Of a stretch of 5,246 nucleotides of DNA, positions 1 to 5,246 are shown one piece after another. The translations under genes and the position numbers were made by a program. This stretch comes from Chloroflexota bacterium (lineage in GTDB: Bacteria; Chloroflexota; Limnocylindria; P2-11E): NCBI GenBank assembly GCA_005881085.1, contig VBGU01000140.1:1-5246 (forward strand), in the 5' to 3' direction. Below the pieces are notes generated by a model. That model saw nothing but the letters and a program-made list of their open reading frames with translations. It was not told the DNA's origin and did not search any database. Each line of letters begins with the position of its first letter. Within the stretch, counting starts at the first letter, position 1.

Positions 1-209
1 CGCGCTCGTCCCGAGCAAAGCACCACGACCGGCCCGCCCGCGCTCACGAAAACGAGCGACTTCACGATCCGCTCGACCTCGGTCCCGATCTGCTTGGCGG
101 CGTCCTCGGCCGTACGCGTCGTCGCGGTGAAGCGCTTCACCGGCACGTCTATCCCGCGCTCCGCGGCGTGCGCCCGGACACGTGCGACGTTCGGGTGGTC
201 CGCGGTCAG
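1..209 (-). CDS. YbaK/ProX-type aminoacyl-tRNA deacylase, N-terminal part (partial, runs off the left edge)
   Basis: Translating the minus strand downstream of the transglutaminase stop gives about 69 residues that I recognise as the start of the YbaK/EbsC/ProX domain. Visible family landmarks are HPNVARV near the N-terminus, then TRTAEDAA, then IVKSLVF followed by a hydrophobic strand VVVLCSG. The invariant-type Lys of the IVKS segment is present. Proteins of this family are cytoplasmic trans-editing enzymes that hydrolyse mischarged tRNAs (for example Cys-tRNA-Pro or Ala-tRNA-Pro). They are usually about 150-170 residues, so more than half lies outside the window. The start is uncertain: no ATG, GTG or TTG lies in frame just before HPNV. 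The best candidates are CTG at 209 (giving LTADHPNV, overlapping the previous stop as CTGA) or CTG at 215. An in-frame GTG at 284 would need a 79-bp overlap and adds residues unlike the family. It is probably co-transcribed with the upstream gene, though functionally unrelated. Which amino acid is edited cannot be told from this fragment. Confidence 0.8.
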   Translation of the reverse strand, partial: MTADHPNVARVRAHAAERGIDVPVKRFTATTRTAEDAAKQIGTEVERIVKSLVFVSAGGPVVVLCSGRA

Positions 210-2518
210 CGCCAGAGGTGCGTGATGAAGCGGAGGATCCGACCCGGCAGAAGCGTGATCATCGCCGACGCGACCTGATGCCACGCGGTTTCCGCGGCGT
301 CTCGCAGATCGTCGTCGGCCCCGCCCGCCGAGTACTGCTCGAGCACGCGAGCACGCGCGAGGCTCTGCACCGGATCGTGCGTCTCGGGTATGGCCGCGCC
401 GAGCGAGCTCGCGAACTCATAGGTGGTCTGAGAGGGATGCGCGGGGTAGCCAACGTAGCTTGCGAGGAGCCGCGTCTTCCCCCACGCCGACTCGATCGGG
501 CCGTAGCGCCGGAACCGCCAGTTGAATCTAAAGACTGCGAGAACGAGCAGCACGAGCAGGAAGCCGAGGAAGGCGAGCGCCGGCCGCGGGTCGAGCGCGC
601 GGACCGCGGCTACGACGGTGTCTCCGGAAAAGGCGCCGCCGCCGCCATTGTCCAGGTCGTCCTCCGCACGGTTCGGTCGATTGGGGCCGTTCGGATCCAA
701 GCCCGTGTCGCCGGCCGCGGTGCCATCGCCCGAATCAGAACCGGTGTTGAGTGAAGCGTCCTGACGCGCGAAGGGCGGCTGGGACGGTGTCGGCTCGAAC
801 TCGATCCAGCCGTACTGGGGGAAGTACGCCTCGACCCAGGCGTGCGCGTCCTGCTCCCGCACGACAAACGCGTTGCTCGCCGTGTCGAACGCGCCGGTGG
901 TGAATCCTTCGACGAGCCGCGCCGGGATGCCCTCCTCGCGGAGCATGACGACCATCGCCGAAGCGAAGTACTCGCAGAAGTCCTGCTTCAGGTCGAAGAG
1001 GAAGTAGTCCACCGGGTCCCTGCCCGGAGGCGTCGCCTTGACCTGAGCCGAGTACGAGTACGGCGGGCTACGGAGGAAGGTCTCGAGCGCCTCGGCCCGG
1101 TCATAGGCGTTCGGGATGTTGTCCATGATCTGGTGCGCGAGAGCCTTCACGCGCGGAGGCAGCGTCGACGGCAATTGCAGATATTTCGACTTGATGTAGT
1201 CGGAGTACGTCGGCGTGACCTTGCGGAGCGTCTGTTTATCCGCGACCGAGATGAGGCTCGTCACGGTGTACGTGCCTGCCGCTTGAGAACGGTTCAGCGC
1301 ATGGAGAGACGTCGAATACGACTTGTCGGCGCCGGTGTAGAACTGGTACGGCACGTCCGCTTTTTGTGGCTCGTTCGCCGCGAAGAGGATGTTCGAGTGC
1401 GGCACGATGATGTCGAACCGCGCCTGGAACGCATCGCGGTCGAGCGTCGGGAGCACGATCTTGTCGGCTTTGTCGCTCTCGGTCGTGCGCCATCCGGCGC
1501 CGGTGTAGAAGTCGTAGGTTACCGCCCGCCAGAAATGCCCCGACGGCGCCTCAACGGTCATGATCACGCGGTCGCCGAGGTTCGGCGCTTGCCCGAGGCG
1601 GATGGCATCGGAGAACGAGACGCCCCGAAGCCGGCTCGGTCCCGACACGCCGGCGAAAAACCGCTGCCACTCGGCTTCGACGCTGTGGTACGGGCCCTCG
1701 AACGTGGTCCACGCCCCGTTCAACACCTCGGCCGCGCCAACGCGCGGCGTGACGAGAGCCATGATCACCAGCACCGTCGTCCAGGTGAGCCCGCCGCGGA
1801 GAAGGCGCCAGTCCATCTCGCCCGAAGGCACGATGTTCTGGCGCACCCAGCGCTCCTGCAAATTCACGATGTGAATCCGCACCAACAGCACGAGGACCGC
1901 GAGCGTGAACACGATGAGGTCCGGGTACAGGTTCGTGAGCGCCACCGACACGTTGATGACCAGGCACGCACCGTTGAAGATCACGGCGTCCCAGATGCGG
2001 CCGGTCCGCGCGAGGATGAACGAGCCCACGAACGTGGCGCACCACACCGACGCCCCGAGGAAGAGGACAAAGACGGTGGGATCGCTGGCCGCCTCGCCGG
2101 CCAGCACCTGGGTGATCCAGTTGTTCACGAGGATCGCGAGGTGGGTCAGCTTGTCGCTGAAGCTCGATCCACCGGTGGCCGCGAACGTCGTCGAGAGAGT
2201 GATCATGAGCATGCCGAGCGTCGAGCCCGTCAGGATGGCTCGCGGAAAGCGCATCCGTCCATTCCCGACAAGGGTGCCGACGAGGACGCCGGTGATCGCG
2301 ATCCACCAGAACTGCTCGCTGATCTCGACCCAGTCGGCGTGCTGCAGCGACAGCGGGTACATCGAGACCACCACGAGGTAGATGGGCAGCGCGAACCATC
2401 CGCCGCGGAAGCGCAGCTTCTTCCAGTCGACGGGCGGGAAGAGCGAAGCGAGCGTGCGCCGAAGGTACGCTGCCATGCCGCCCGGGGGCTGGGGGGCGAA
2501 GCCCCCCAATCGCTTCAT
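206..2518 (-). CDS. TgpA-like membrane transglutaminase-domain protein (with C-terminal DUF4129-like region)
   Basis: This 770-residue protein has the TgpA layout. The N-terminal part carries about six or seven hydrophobic segments (roughly residues 40-57, 69-86, 95-115, 147-170, 177-195, 199-215, 242-258). A large extracytoplasmic region of about 380 residues follows and ends in a transglutaminase-like core. One more membrane segment lies near 645-664, followed by a cytoplasmic tail that resembles DUF4129 (ESAWGKTRLL, then HPSQTTYEFASSL). The catalytic triad can be read directly: Cys515 in QDFCEYFASAM, His559 in QDAHAWVEAYFP, and Glu575 in GWIEFEPTP, where many relatives have Asp. A Gly/Asp/Asn-rich linker (about 590-628) separates the core from the last membrane segment. 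The family is papain-like and linked to the cell envelope; its substrate is not established here. The ATG overlaps the DUF58 stop (ATGA), which supports translational coupling and this start. Met15 is an alternative start downstream of a strong hairpin. Identification is firm; the biological role is not. Confidence 0.93.
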   Translation of the reverse strand: MKRLGGFAPQPPGGMAAYLRRTLASLFPPVDWKKLRFRGGWFALPIYLVVVSMYPLSLQHADWVEISEQFWWIAITGVLVGTLVGNGRMRFPRAILTGSTLGMLMITLSTTFAATGGSSFSDKLTHLAILVNNWITQVLAGEAASDPTVFVLFLGASVWCATFVGSFILARTGRIWDAVIFNGACLVINVSVALTNLYPDLIVFTLAVLVLLVRIHIVNLQERWVRQNIVPSGEMDWRLLRGGLTWTTVLVIMALVTPRVGAAEVLNGAWTTFEGPYHSVEAEWQRFFAGVSGPSRLRGVSFSDAIRLGQAPNLGDRVIMTVEAPSGHFWRAVTYDFYTGAGWRTTESDKADKIVLPTLDRDAFQARFDIIVPHSNILFAANEPQKADVPYQFYTGADKSYSTSLHALNRSQAAGTYTVTSLISVADKQTLRKVTPTYSDYIKSKYLQLPSTLPPRVKALAHQIMDNIPNAYDRAEALETFLRSPPYSYSAQVKATPPGRDPVDYFLFDLKQDFCEYFASAMVVMLREEGIPARLVEGFTTGAFDTASNAFVVREQDAHAWVEAYFPQYGWIEFEPTPSQPPFARQDASLNTGSDSGDGTAAGDTGLDPNGPNRPNRAEDDLDNGGGGAFSGDTVVAAVRALDPRPALAFLGFLLVLLVLAVFRFNWRFRRYGPIESAWGKTRLLASYVGYPAHPSQTTYEFASSLGAAIPETHDPVQSLARARVLEQYSAGGADDDLRDAAETAWHQVASAMITLLPGRILRFITHLWR
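2491..2507 (-). repeat. Perfect G6C/GC6 inverted repeat within the first codons of the transglutaminase gene
   Basis: The minus strand reads GGGGGGC, TTC, GCCCCCC: a perfect 7-bp stem with a 3-base loop, 11 bases after the ATG at 2518 and 14 bases before the alternative ATG at 2476. It encodes part of the low-complexity N-terminus GGFAPQPPGG. Such a strong hairpin next to a start codon could limit translation or enforce coupling to the upstream gene. It also looks like a short dispersed GC-rich palindrome, which cannot be tested in one window. Confidence 0.6.
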
Positions 2519-3723
2519 GCGATCGCCGCCGTCGATTCATGGAAGAGCTCCTCGATCGGGGCGCCGGCAGCGAGGTGTGCCGCGGGAATGCCCGCGACTG
2601 CGAGCTCGCCGAGTATCGCCCTGCGCCGGGCGCGGTCGCGCTCGTCGAGGTCGACGGGGGGGCTCACGATCACGGCCTGCGTCGCGATCGCCGTCTCACG
2701 GAGCGTGCTCGCGGGTCGCACCCATGCGCGATCGAGCGACGGCGTGATGAGAAGGCACGACGCGCCTCGCCGGAGACGCGGGAGGGTCTCGACGAGCGTC
2801 TCCTGGAGCGTGCGCGTACCCCCGGCATGCACCTCTGCCAGGTACTGCATCAGCTTGCCGAATTGTTTCGTCCCACGGTCGGGGTGCAGGACTTCGGCGT
2901 GGTTGCCGTTCGTGACGAGGCCGACGTTGCGGTGACCATCGAGCGCCTTGCGCACGACCGACGCCGCGACCGTCACCGCCCGCTCCTCGGTGGAGTCCTC
3001 ACCGTCGCCGTGGTGCCAGCGCCCGTCGAGGTCAAGGTAGATCCAGAGGTCCGCGGTGCGGTCGAGCTCGAATTCCTTCACGTGCAGGCGGCGGTGGCGC
3101 ACCGACGACGGCCAGTGGATCCGGTTCATGGCGTCACCCGGTCGGTACTCGCGGATGCCCATGACCATCGACGTCGACTGAAGCGAACGTTGGCCGGTCA
3201 GCACGTTGCCCTCGAGCAACGACCCGGGGAGCGTCCAGAACGGGAGCTGCACGACGCGCGGATAGACGAGGAGCAGCGCCTCCGAGGGAATGCGCGCCTC
3301 GGTCGCGAAGAGCCCGAACGGATCCCCGCTCCGGAGCACGATCGGACCGAGCCGGAAGCGGCCCCGCCGCTGGGCCTTGGCGAGCACCTTCCACTTACGC
3401 GTCTTGCGGCCGCCGATCGAGAGCACGCGGCCGGGAAGAGGCTCAGGCCAGTTCGACTTCTCGAAGATCTCGAGCCACAGCTTGCCGAGCGCATGGTCGT
3501 TGGTCAGCTCGTACGAGAGCTCGATCGTGTCGCCGAGGTGCGCGTACGACTGTCCCAGCGATCGCTTCACCGAGAGCCCCTCGAGCGTGAGGCGCGAGAG
3601 GACCGACATCGCGATGAACACGAAGAGCACGAGATACGAGAGATACGAGAGCAGCTCGACCCCCGTCGAAACGGCGACGATGAACAGAACGAGCCACAGG
3701 ACCGCGAAGCGCCACGGTTTCAA
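2515..3723 (-). CDS. DUF58 membrane protein (von Willebrand A-like), MoxR partner
   Basis: This 402-residue protein begins with two membrane segments (about residues 5-20 and 24-43). A beta-rich region follows, with the RRGRFRLGPI and SGDPFGLF motifs typical of the family at about 119-139. The signature DUF58 block REYRPGDAMNRIHW occupies 191-204 and continues to HVKEFE at 214-219. After it comes a von Willebrand A-like fold starting at IYLDLDGRW (228-236). The expected metal-site pattern DxSxS is absent there: the sequence is D231-L-D-G-R, so metal binding of the classical kind is doubtful. DUF58 proteins are usually encoded beside MoxR ATPases and are thought to be their partners at the membrane; no enzymatic activity is known. 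The start codon is TTG at 3723, four bases after the MoxR stop. No in-frame ATG occurs until residue 39, past the first membrane segment, so TTG is preferred. The end overlaps the transglutaminase start by four bases. Family assignment is confident. Confidence 0.93.
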   Translation of the reverse strand: MKPWRFAVLWLVLFIVAVSTGVELLSYLSYLVLFVFIAMSVLSRLTLEGLSVKRSLGQSYAHLGDTIELSYELTNDHALGKLWLEIFEKSNWPEPLPGRVLSIGGRKTRKWKVLAKAQRRGRFRLGPIVLRSGDPFGLFATEARIPSEALLLVYPRVVQLPFWTLPGSLLEGNVLTGQRSLQSTSMVMGIREYRPGDAMNRIHWPSSVRHRRLHVKEFELDRTADLWIYLDLDGRWHHGDGEDSTEERAVTVAASVVRKALDGHRNVGLVTNGNHAEVLHPDRGTKQFGKLMQYLAEVHAGGTRTLQETLVETLPRLRRGASCLLITPSLDRAWVRPASTLRETAIATQAVIVSPPVDLDERDRARRRAILGELAVAGIPAAHLAAGAPIEELFHESTAAIA

Positions 3724-3727
3724 GGGC

Positions 3728-4732
3728 TCAGGCCCGCAGCGCTTGAGCCGAGGTCGATTCGACCGGGACCGAGGCCAGGATCTCGGCGATCACGGTGGTC
3801 GCCGCCAGGTCCTTGAGCCGCGCCTGCGGCTGAAGAATCAGCCGATGGGCGAGCGTCGGCCCGGCGAGCGCCTTCACGTCGTCCGGTACGACGTAGTCGC
3901 GGCCGTTCATCGACGCGTATGCCTGCGCCGCACGCGAAAGCGCGAGCGATCCGCGAGGCGAAGCGCCGAGATAGACGTCGGGGTGCGACCGCGTCGCGGT
4001 GACGACGTCGACCACGTACTTTTTCACCGACTCGGCGAGGTGGATCTCGCGCGAGGCCGACTGCGCGCGCAGGAGGTCCTCGGAGCTGAGCACCTGATCG
4101 ATGGTCTCGAGCGGGTGGATGATCCGCTGCGCATCGAGGATGGCTATCTCCTCGCGGCTCGTCGGGTAGCCGAGCTGAATACGCATGAAGAACCGGTCGA
4201 GCTGCGCCTCCGGAAGCGGGAACGTCCCTTCGTACTCGATCGGGTTCTGGGTCGCCATGACGAGGAATGGCTCCGGCAGCTGGTACGTGGTGCCATCGAC
4301 CGTCACCTGGTGCTCGTCCATCGACTCGAGGAGGGCCGACTGCGTCTTCGGTGTCGCCCGGTTGATCTCGTCAGCGAGGACGACCTGGCTCATGACCGGT
4401 CCCGGCCGGAACTCGAACTTGTTGGTCTGCTGATTGAAGATCGAGACCCCGGTCACGTCGGACGGGAGTAAGTCTGGGGTGAATTGGATACGGCGGAAGG
4501 TGCACCCGAGCGACCGGGCGAGCGCCTTGGCCAGCACGGTCTTCCCGGTGCCGGGGACGTCCTCCACGAGGATGTGGCCGCGGCACATGAGCGCGACGAG
4601 CGCGAGCTCGATCTCGTGGTGCTTGCCGAAAATGACCCGCTCGACGTTCTCGACCACGCCGTTGACCTTCGCCGCGAGAGCTTTCTCCACCGTGCTGCTT
4701 ACCCCTCTTCGTTGAGTTTCCGCGGCTGCCAC
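3728..4732 (-). CDS. MoxR-family AAA+ ATPase
   Basis: This is a cytoplasmic AAA+ ATPase of the MoxR family (AAA_3 core plus C-terminal lid), 334 residues from the longest start. Readable motifs are Walker A EDVPGTGKT (57-65, Lys64), Walker B VVLADEINR (117-125, Asp121/Glu122), sensor 1 ATQNP (160-164, Asn163), the arginine-finger region EAQLDRF (175-181, Arg180) and sensor 2 GASPRG (256-261, Arg260). All key residues are intact, so ATP hydrolysis is expected. Family members act as chaperone-like remodelers of von Willebrand A-type partners, and the DUF58 gene four bases downstream is the likely partner. The longest start is GTG at 4732, which has no evident ribosome binding site. GTG at 4690 (residue 15) is a good alternative: it follows an AGAGGGG stretch at 4702-4708 and removes a tail that does not look conserved. 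The gene is first in the operon, behind the promoter candidate at 4784-4811. Confidence 0.95.
   Translation of the reverse strand: MAAAETQRRGVSSTVEKALAAKVNGVVENVERVIFGKHHEIELALVALMCRGHILVEDVPGTGKTVLAKALARSLGCTFRRIQFTPDLLPSDVTGVSIFNQQTNKFEFRPGPVMSQVVLADEINRATPKTQSALLESMDEHQVTVDGTTYQLPEPFLVMATQNPIEYEGTFPLPEAQLDRFFMRIQLGYPTSREEIAILDAQRIIHPLETIDQVLSSEDLLRAQSASREIHLAESVKKYVVDVVTATRSHPDVYLGASPRGSLALSRAAQAYASMNGRDYVVPDDVKALAGPTLAHRLILQPQARLKDLAATTVIAEILASVPVESTSAQALRA
4702..4708 (-). promoter_or_regulatory. Possible ribosome binding site for the internal MoxR start at 4690
   Basis: The minus strand reads AGAGGGG here, 11 bases before GTG at 4690. Spacing is slightly long, but nothing comparable precedes GTG 4732. 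With the 4690 start, the protein begins about 18 residues before the VIFGK segment, as is usual for MoxR proteins. This favours the shorter protein of 320 residues. Confidence 0.4.
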
Positions 4733-4741
4733 TACTGAGTA

Positions 4742-4778
4742 TCAGGGCTTCTTAGAGAACAACGTAGGAAGACCCTAA
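4742..4778 (-). promoter_or_regulatory. Stem-loop in the presumed MoxR leader
   Basis: The minus strand carries TTAGGGTCTTC (4778-4768) and GAAGCCCTGA (4751-4742). They pair over 10 positions with one bulged T and one G-T wobble, around a 16-base loop. The local base composition is much more AT-rich than the rest of the window. If transcription starts near 4777, the stem would form the very 5' end of the mRNA, where it could affect stability or binding of a regulator. It does not match a riboswitch class I know. Confidence 0.35.
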
Positions 4779-4783
4779 GTTCA

Positions 4784-4811
4784 TATACGGTCCGGCTACC
4801 CAACCAGTTCC
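4784..4811 (-). promoter_or_regulatory. Candidate ECF-sigma-like promoter of the MoxR operon
   Basis: On the minus strand GGAACT (4811-4806) is followed, after 16 bases, by CGTATA (4789-4784). A GGAAC-type -35 and a CGT-type -10 at this distance match the general pattern of promoters read by extracytoplasmic-function sigma factors. The overlapping TATATG could instead serve as a sigma-70 -10 element, but no good TTGACA-like -35 sits at 17 bases. Transcription would start near 4777, about 45 bases before GTG 4732 or about 87 before GTG 4690. An envelope-stress promoter would suit this operon, but the call rests on two short motifs. Confidence 0.35.
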
Positions 4812-4953
4812 GACTCAGCGGCCCAACGGCGGGTCCTGTCCCGGGGTCGGGGTCGCGCGCTCGCCCACCGGTCCGCTCCCCACCACTCGGGGCCGCCCGC
4901 TCCTGACGCGGCCGGTCAGCGGCTCGCGCGCAACCCGCTCCCCCGTGCCACCC

Positions 4954-4976
4954 GCCGCGGGCCAGCGCCCCGCAGC
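4954..4976 (-). terminator. GC-rich hairpin just after the PBP stop (possible terminator)
   Basis: Six bases after the PBP stop codon the minus strand reads GCTGCGGG, a 7-base loop, then CCCGCGGC. These arms form 8 base pairs, one of them a G-T wobble. No run of T follows, so this is not a classical intrinsic terminator. In a GC-rich genome such a hairpin could still stop transcription or protect the mRNA 3' end. The position is the main support; chance pairing in GC-rich DNA is a real alternative. Confidence 0.4.
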
Positions 4977-4982
4977 CCTGTG

Positions 4983-5246
4983 CTATTTGCCCAGGGCGAC
5001 CCGCATGACTTGTCCGCCCAATGGCGCCGCCGTTAACCCTCCGTCCGGCGTGTTTTCAACGATGACGGCGACCACCACGGTTGGATTCTCGGCCGGGGCG
5101 AAGCCAACGAACCAGCCGTGAGGGGGCTCGCCCGGTCGATTTTCGGCTGTGCCTGTTTTTCCGGCGACGTCGACGCCGGGGATCTTTGCCCCGAACGCAA
5201 ATGCCCCGGGACCGGCGACGGCGCCGACAAGCATTGTCGTCAGGGT
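4983..5246 (-). CDS. Class B penicillin-binding protein, C-terminal end of transpeptidase domain (partial, runs off the right edge)
   Basis: Only the last 87 residues are in the window. They contain the KTGT box of the penicillin-binding transpeptidase fold in the setting IPGVDVAGKTGTAE, followed by HGWFVGFAPAENP and a beta-strand VVVAVIVEN, then a short C-terminal helix ending in VALGK and a TAG stop. This order is typical of class B enzymes of the PbpA/FtsI type (COG0768), which cross-link peptidoglycan outside the membrane. It most resembles PbpA-like proteins, in which the motif is close to the C-terminus and no PASTA domain follows. The catalytic SxxK and SxN motifs, the membrane anchor and the dimerisation domain lie beyond the window, so the subclass cannot be fixed. 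The reading frame is open to the last base of the window. It lies 250 bp upstream of the MoxR gene on the same strand, separated by a hairpin and a promoter candidate, so it probably belongs to a different transcription unit. Confidence 0.9.
   Translation of the reverse strand, partial: TLTTMLVGAVAGPGAFAFGAKIPGVDVAGKTGTAENRPGEPPHGWFVGFAPAENPTVVVAVIVENTPDGGLTAAPLGGQVMRVALGK

Noticed and set aside
182..754. Open frame of 190 codons on the plus strand near the left edge.
   Set aside because: It is antisense to the DUF4129-like tail of the transglutaminase gene, is Arg/Glu-rich, and contains no known motif.
842..2935. Open frame of 697 codons on the plus strand, antisense to the transglutaminase and DUF58 genes.
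   Set aside because: The translation is extremely rich in Arg, Glu, His and Asp, with no recognisable domain. This is the usual mirror of a GC-rich coding strand, and it crosses a gene junction. The minus-strand genes have clear family motifs.
3631..3648. Two tandem copies of GAGATACGA.
   Set aside because: They encode the repeated Leu-Ser-Tyr of a membrane helix in the DUF58 protein, and two 9-base copies are too few to call a repeat element.
2539..3816. Open frame of 425 codons on the plus strand, and another at 3290-4471.
   Set aside because: Both show the same charged, low-complexity composition and lie antisense to well-supported DUF58 and MoxR genes; they are shadow frames.
4903..4919. 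Short inverted repeat CTGAC, 7-base gap, GTCAG.
   Set aside because: Only five base pairs, common by chance, and not placed next to a gene end or promoter element.
4873..4945. Three copies of CCGCTCC in the intergenic region.
   Set aside because: Spacing is irregular (about 24 and 38 bases) and the surroundings are C/G-rich, so chance is likely; not enough for an operator or iteron call.

Overview
The window is GC-rich, dense bacterial DNA. All supported genes lie on the minus strand, so they read from the right edge to the left. In transcription order they are: the C-terminal end of a class B penicillin-binding protein (4983-5246, cut by the window edge); a 250-bp intergenic region; a MoxR-family AAA+ ATPase (3728-4732); a DUF58 membrane protein (2515-3723); a TgpA-like membrane transglutaminase (206-2518); and the N-terminal part of a YbaK/ProX-type aminoacyl-tRNA deacylase (1-209, cut by the window edge).

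The central three genes form the widespread MoxR-DUF58-transglutaminase cluster. They are packed as one operon: a 4-nt gap joins MoxR to DUF58, an ATGA overlap joins DUF58 to the transglutaminase, and a CTGA overlap joins the transglutaminase to the YbaK gene. In this family context the MoxR ATPase is thought to act as a chaperone-like partner of the DUF58 (von Willebrand A-like) protein, and the transglutaminase presents a papain-like Cys-His-acid domain outside the membrane. The substrate is unknown. The upstream penicillin-binding protein makes a cell-envelope role plausible, but this is inference only.

The intergenic region 4733-4982 holds a GC-rich hairpin just after the PBP stop codon (possible terminator), an ECF-sigma-like promoter candidate (GGAACT, 16-nt spacer, CGTATA) and a stem-loop in the presumed leader of the MoxR operon. 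No other gene was seen there.

The organism cannot be named. High GC, the PbpA-like end of the PBP and the gene content would fit Actinomycetota or Chloroflexota-like lineages; this is a weak inference. There are no RNA genes, CRISPR arrays, insertion sequences or clear signs of horizontal transfer. I did not find a convincing new biological system. The points most worth a second look are the non-canonical start of the YbaK gene, a perfect GGGGGGC/GCCCCCC hairpin inside the first codons of the transglutaminase gene, and the ECF-like promoter with its leader stem-loop.
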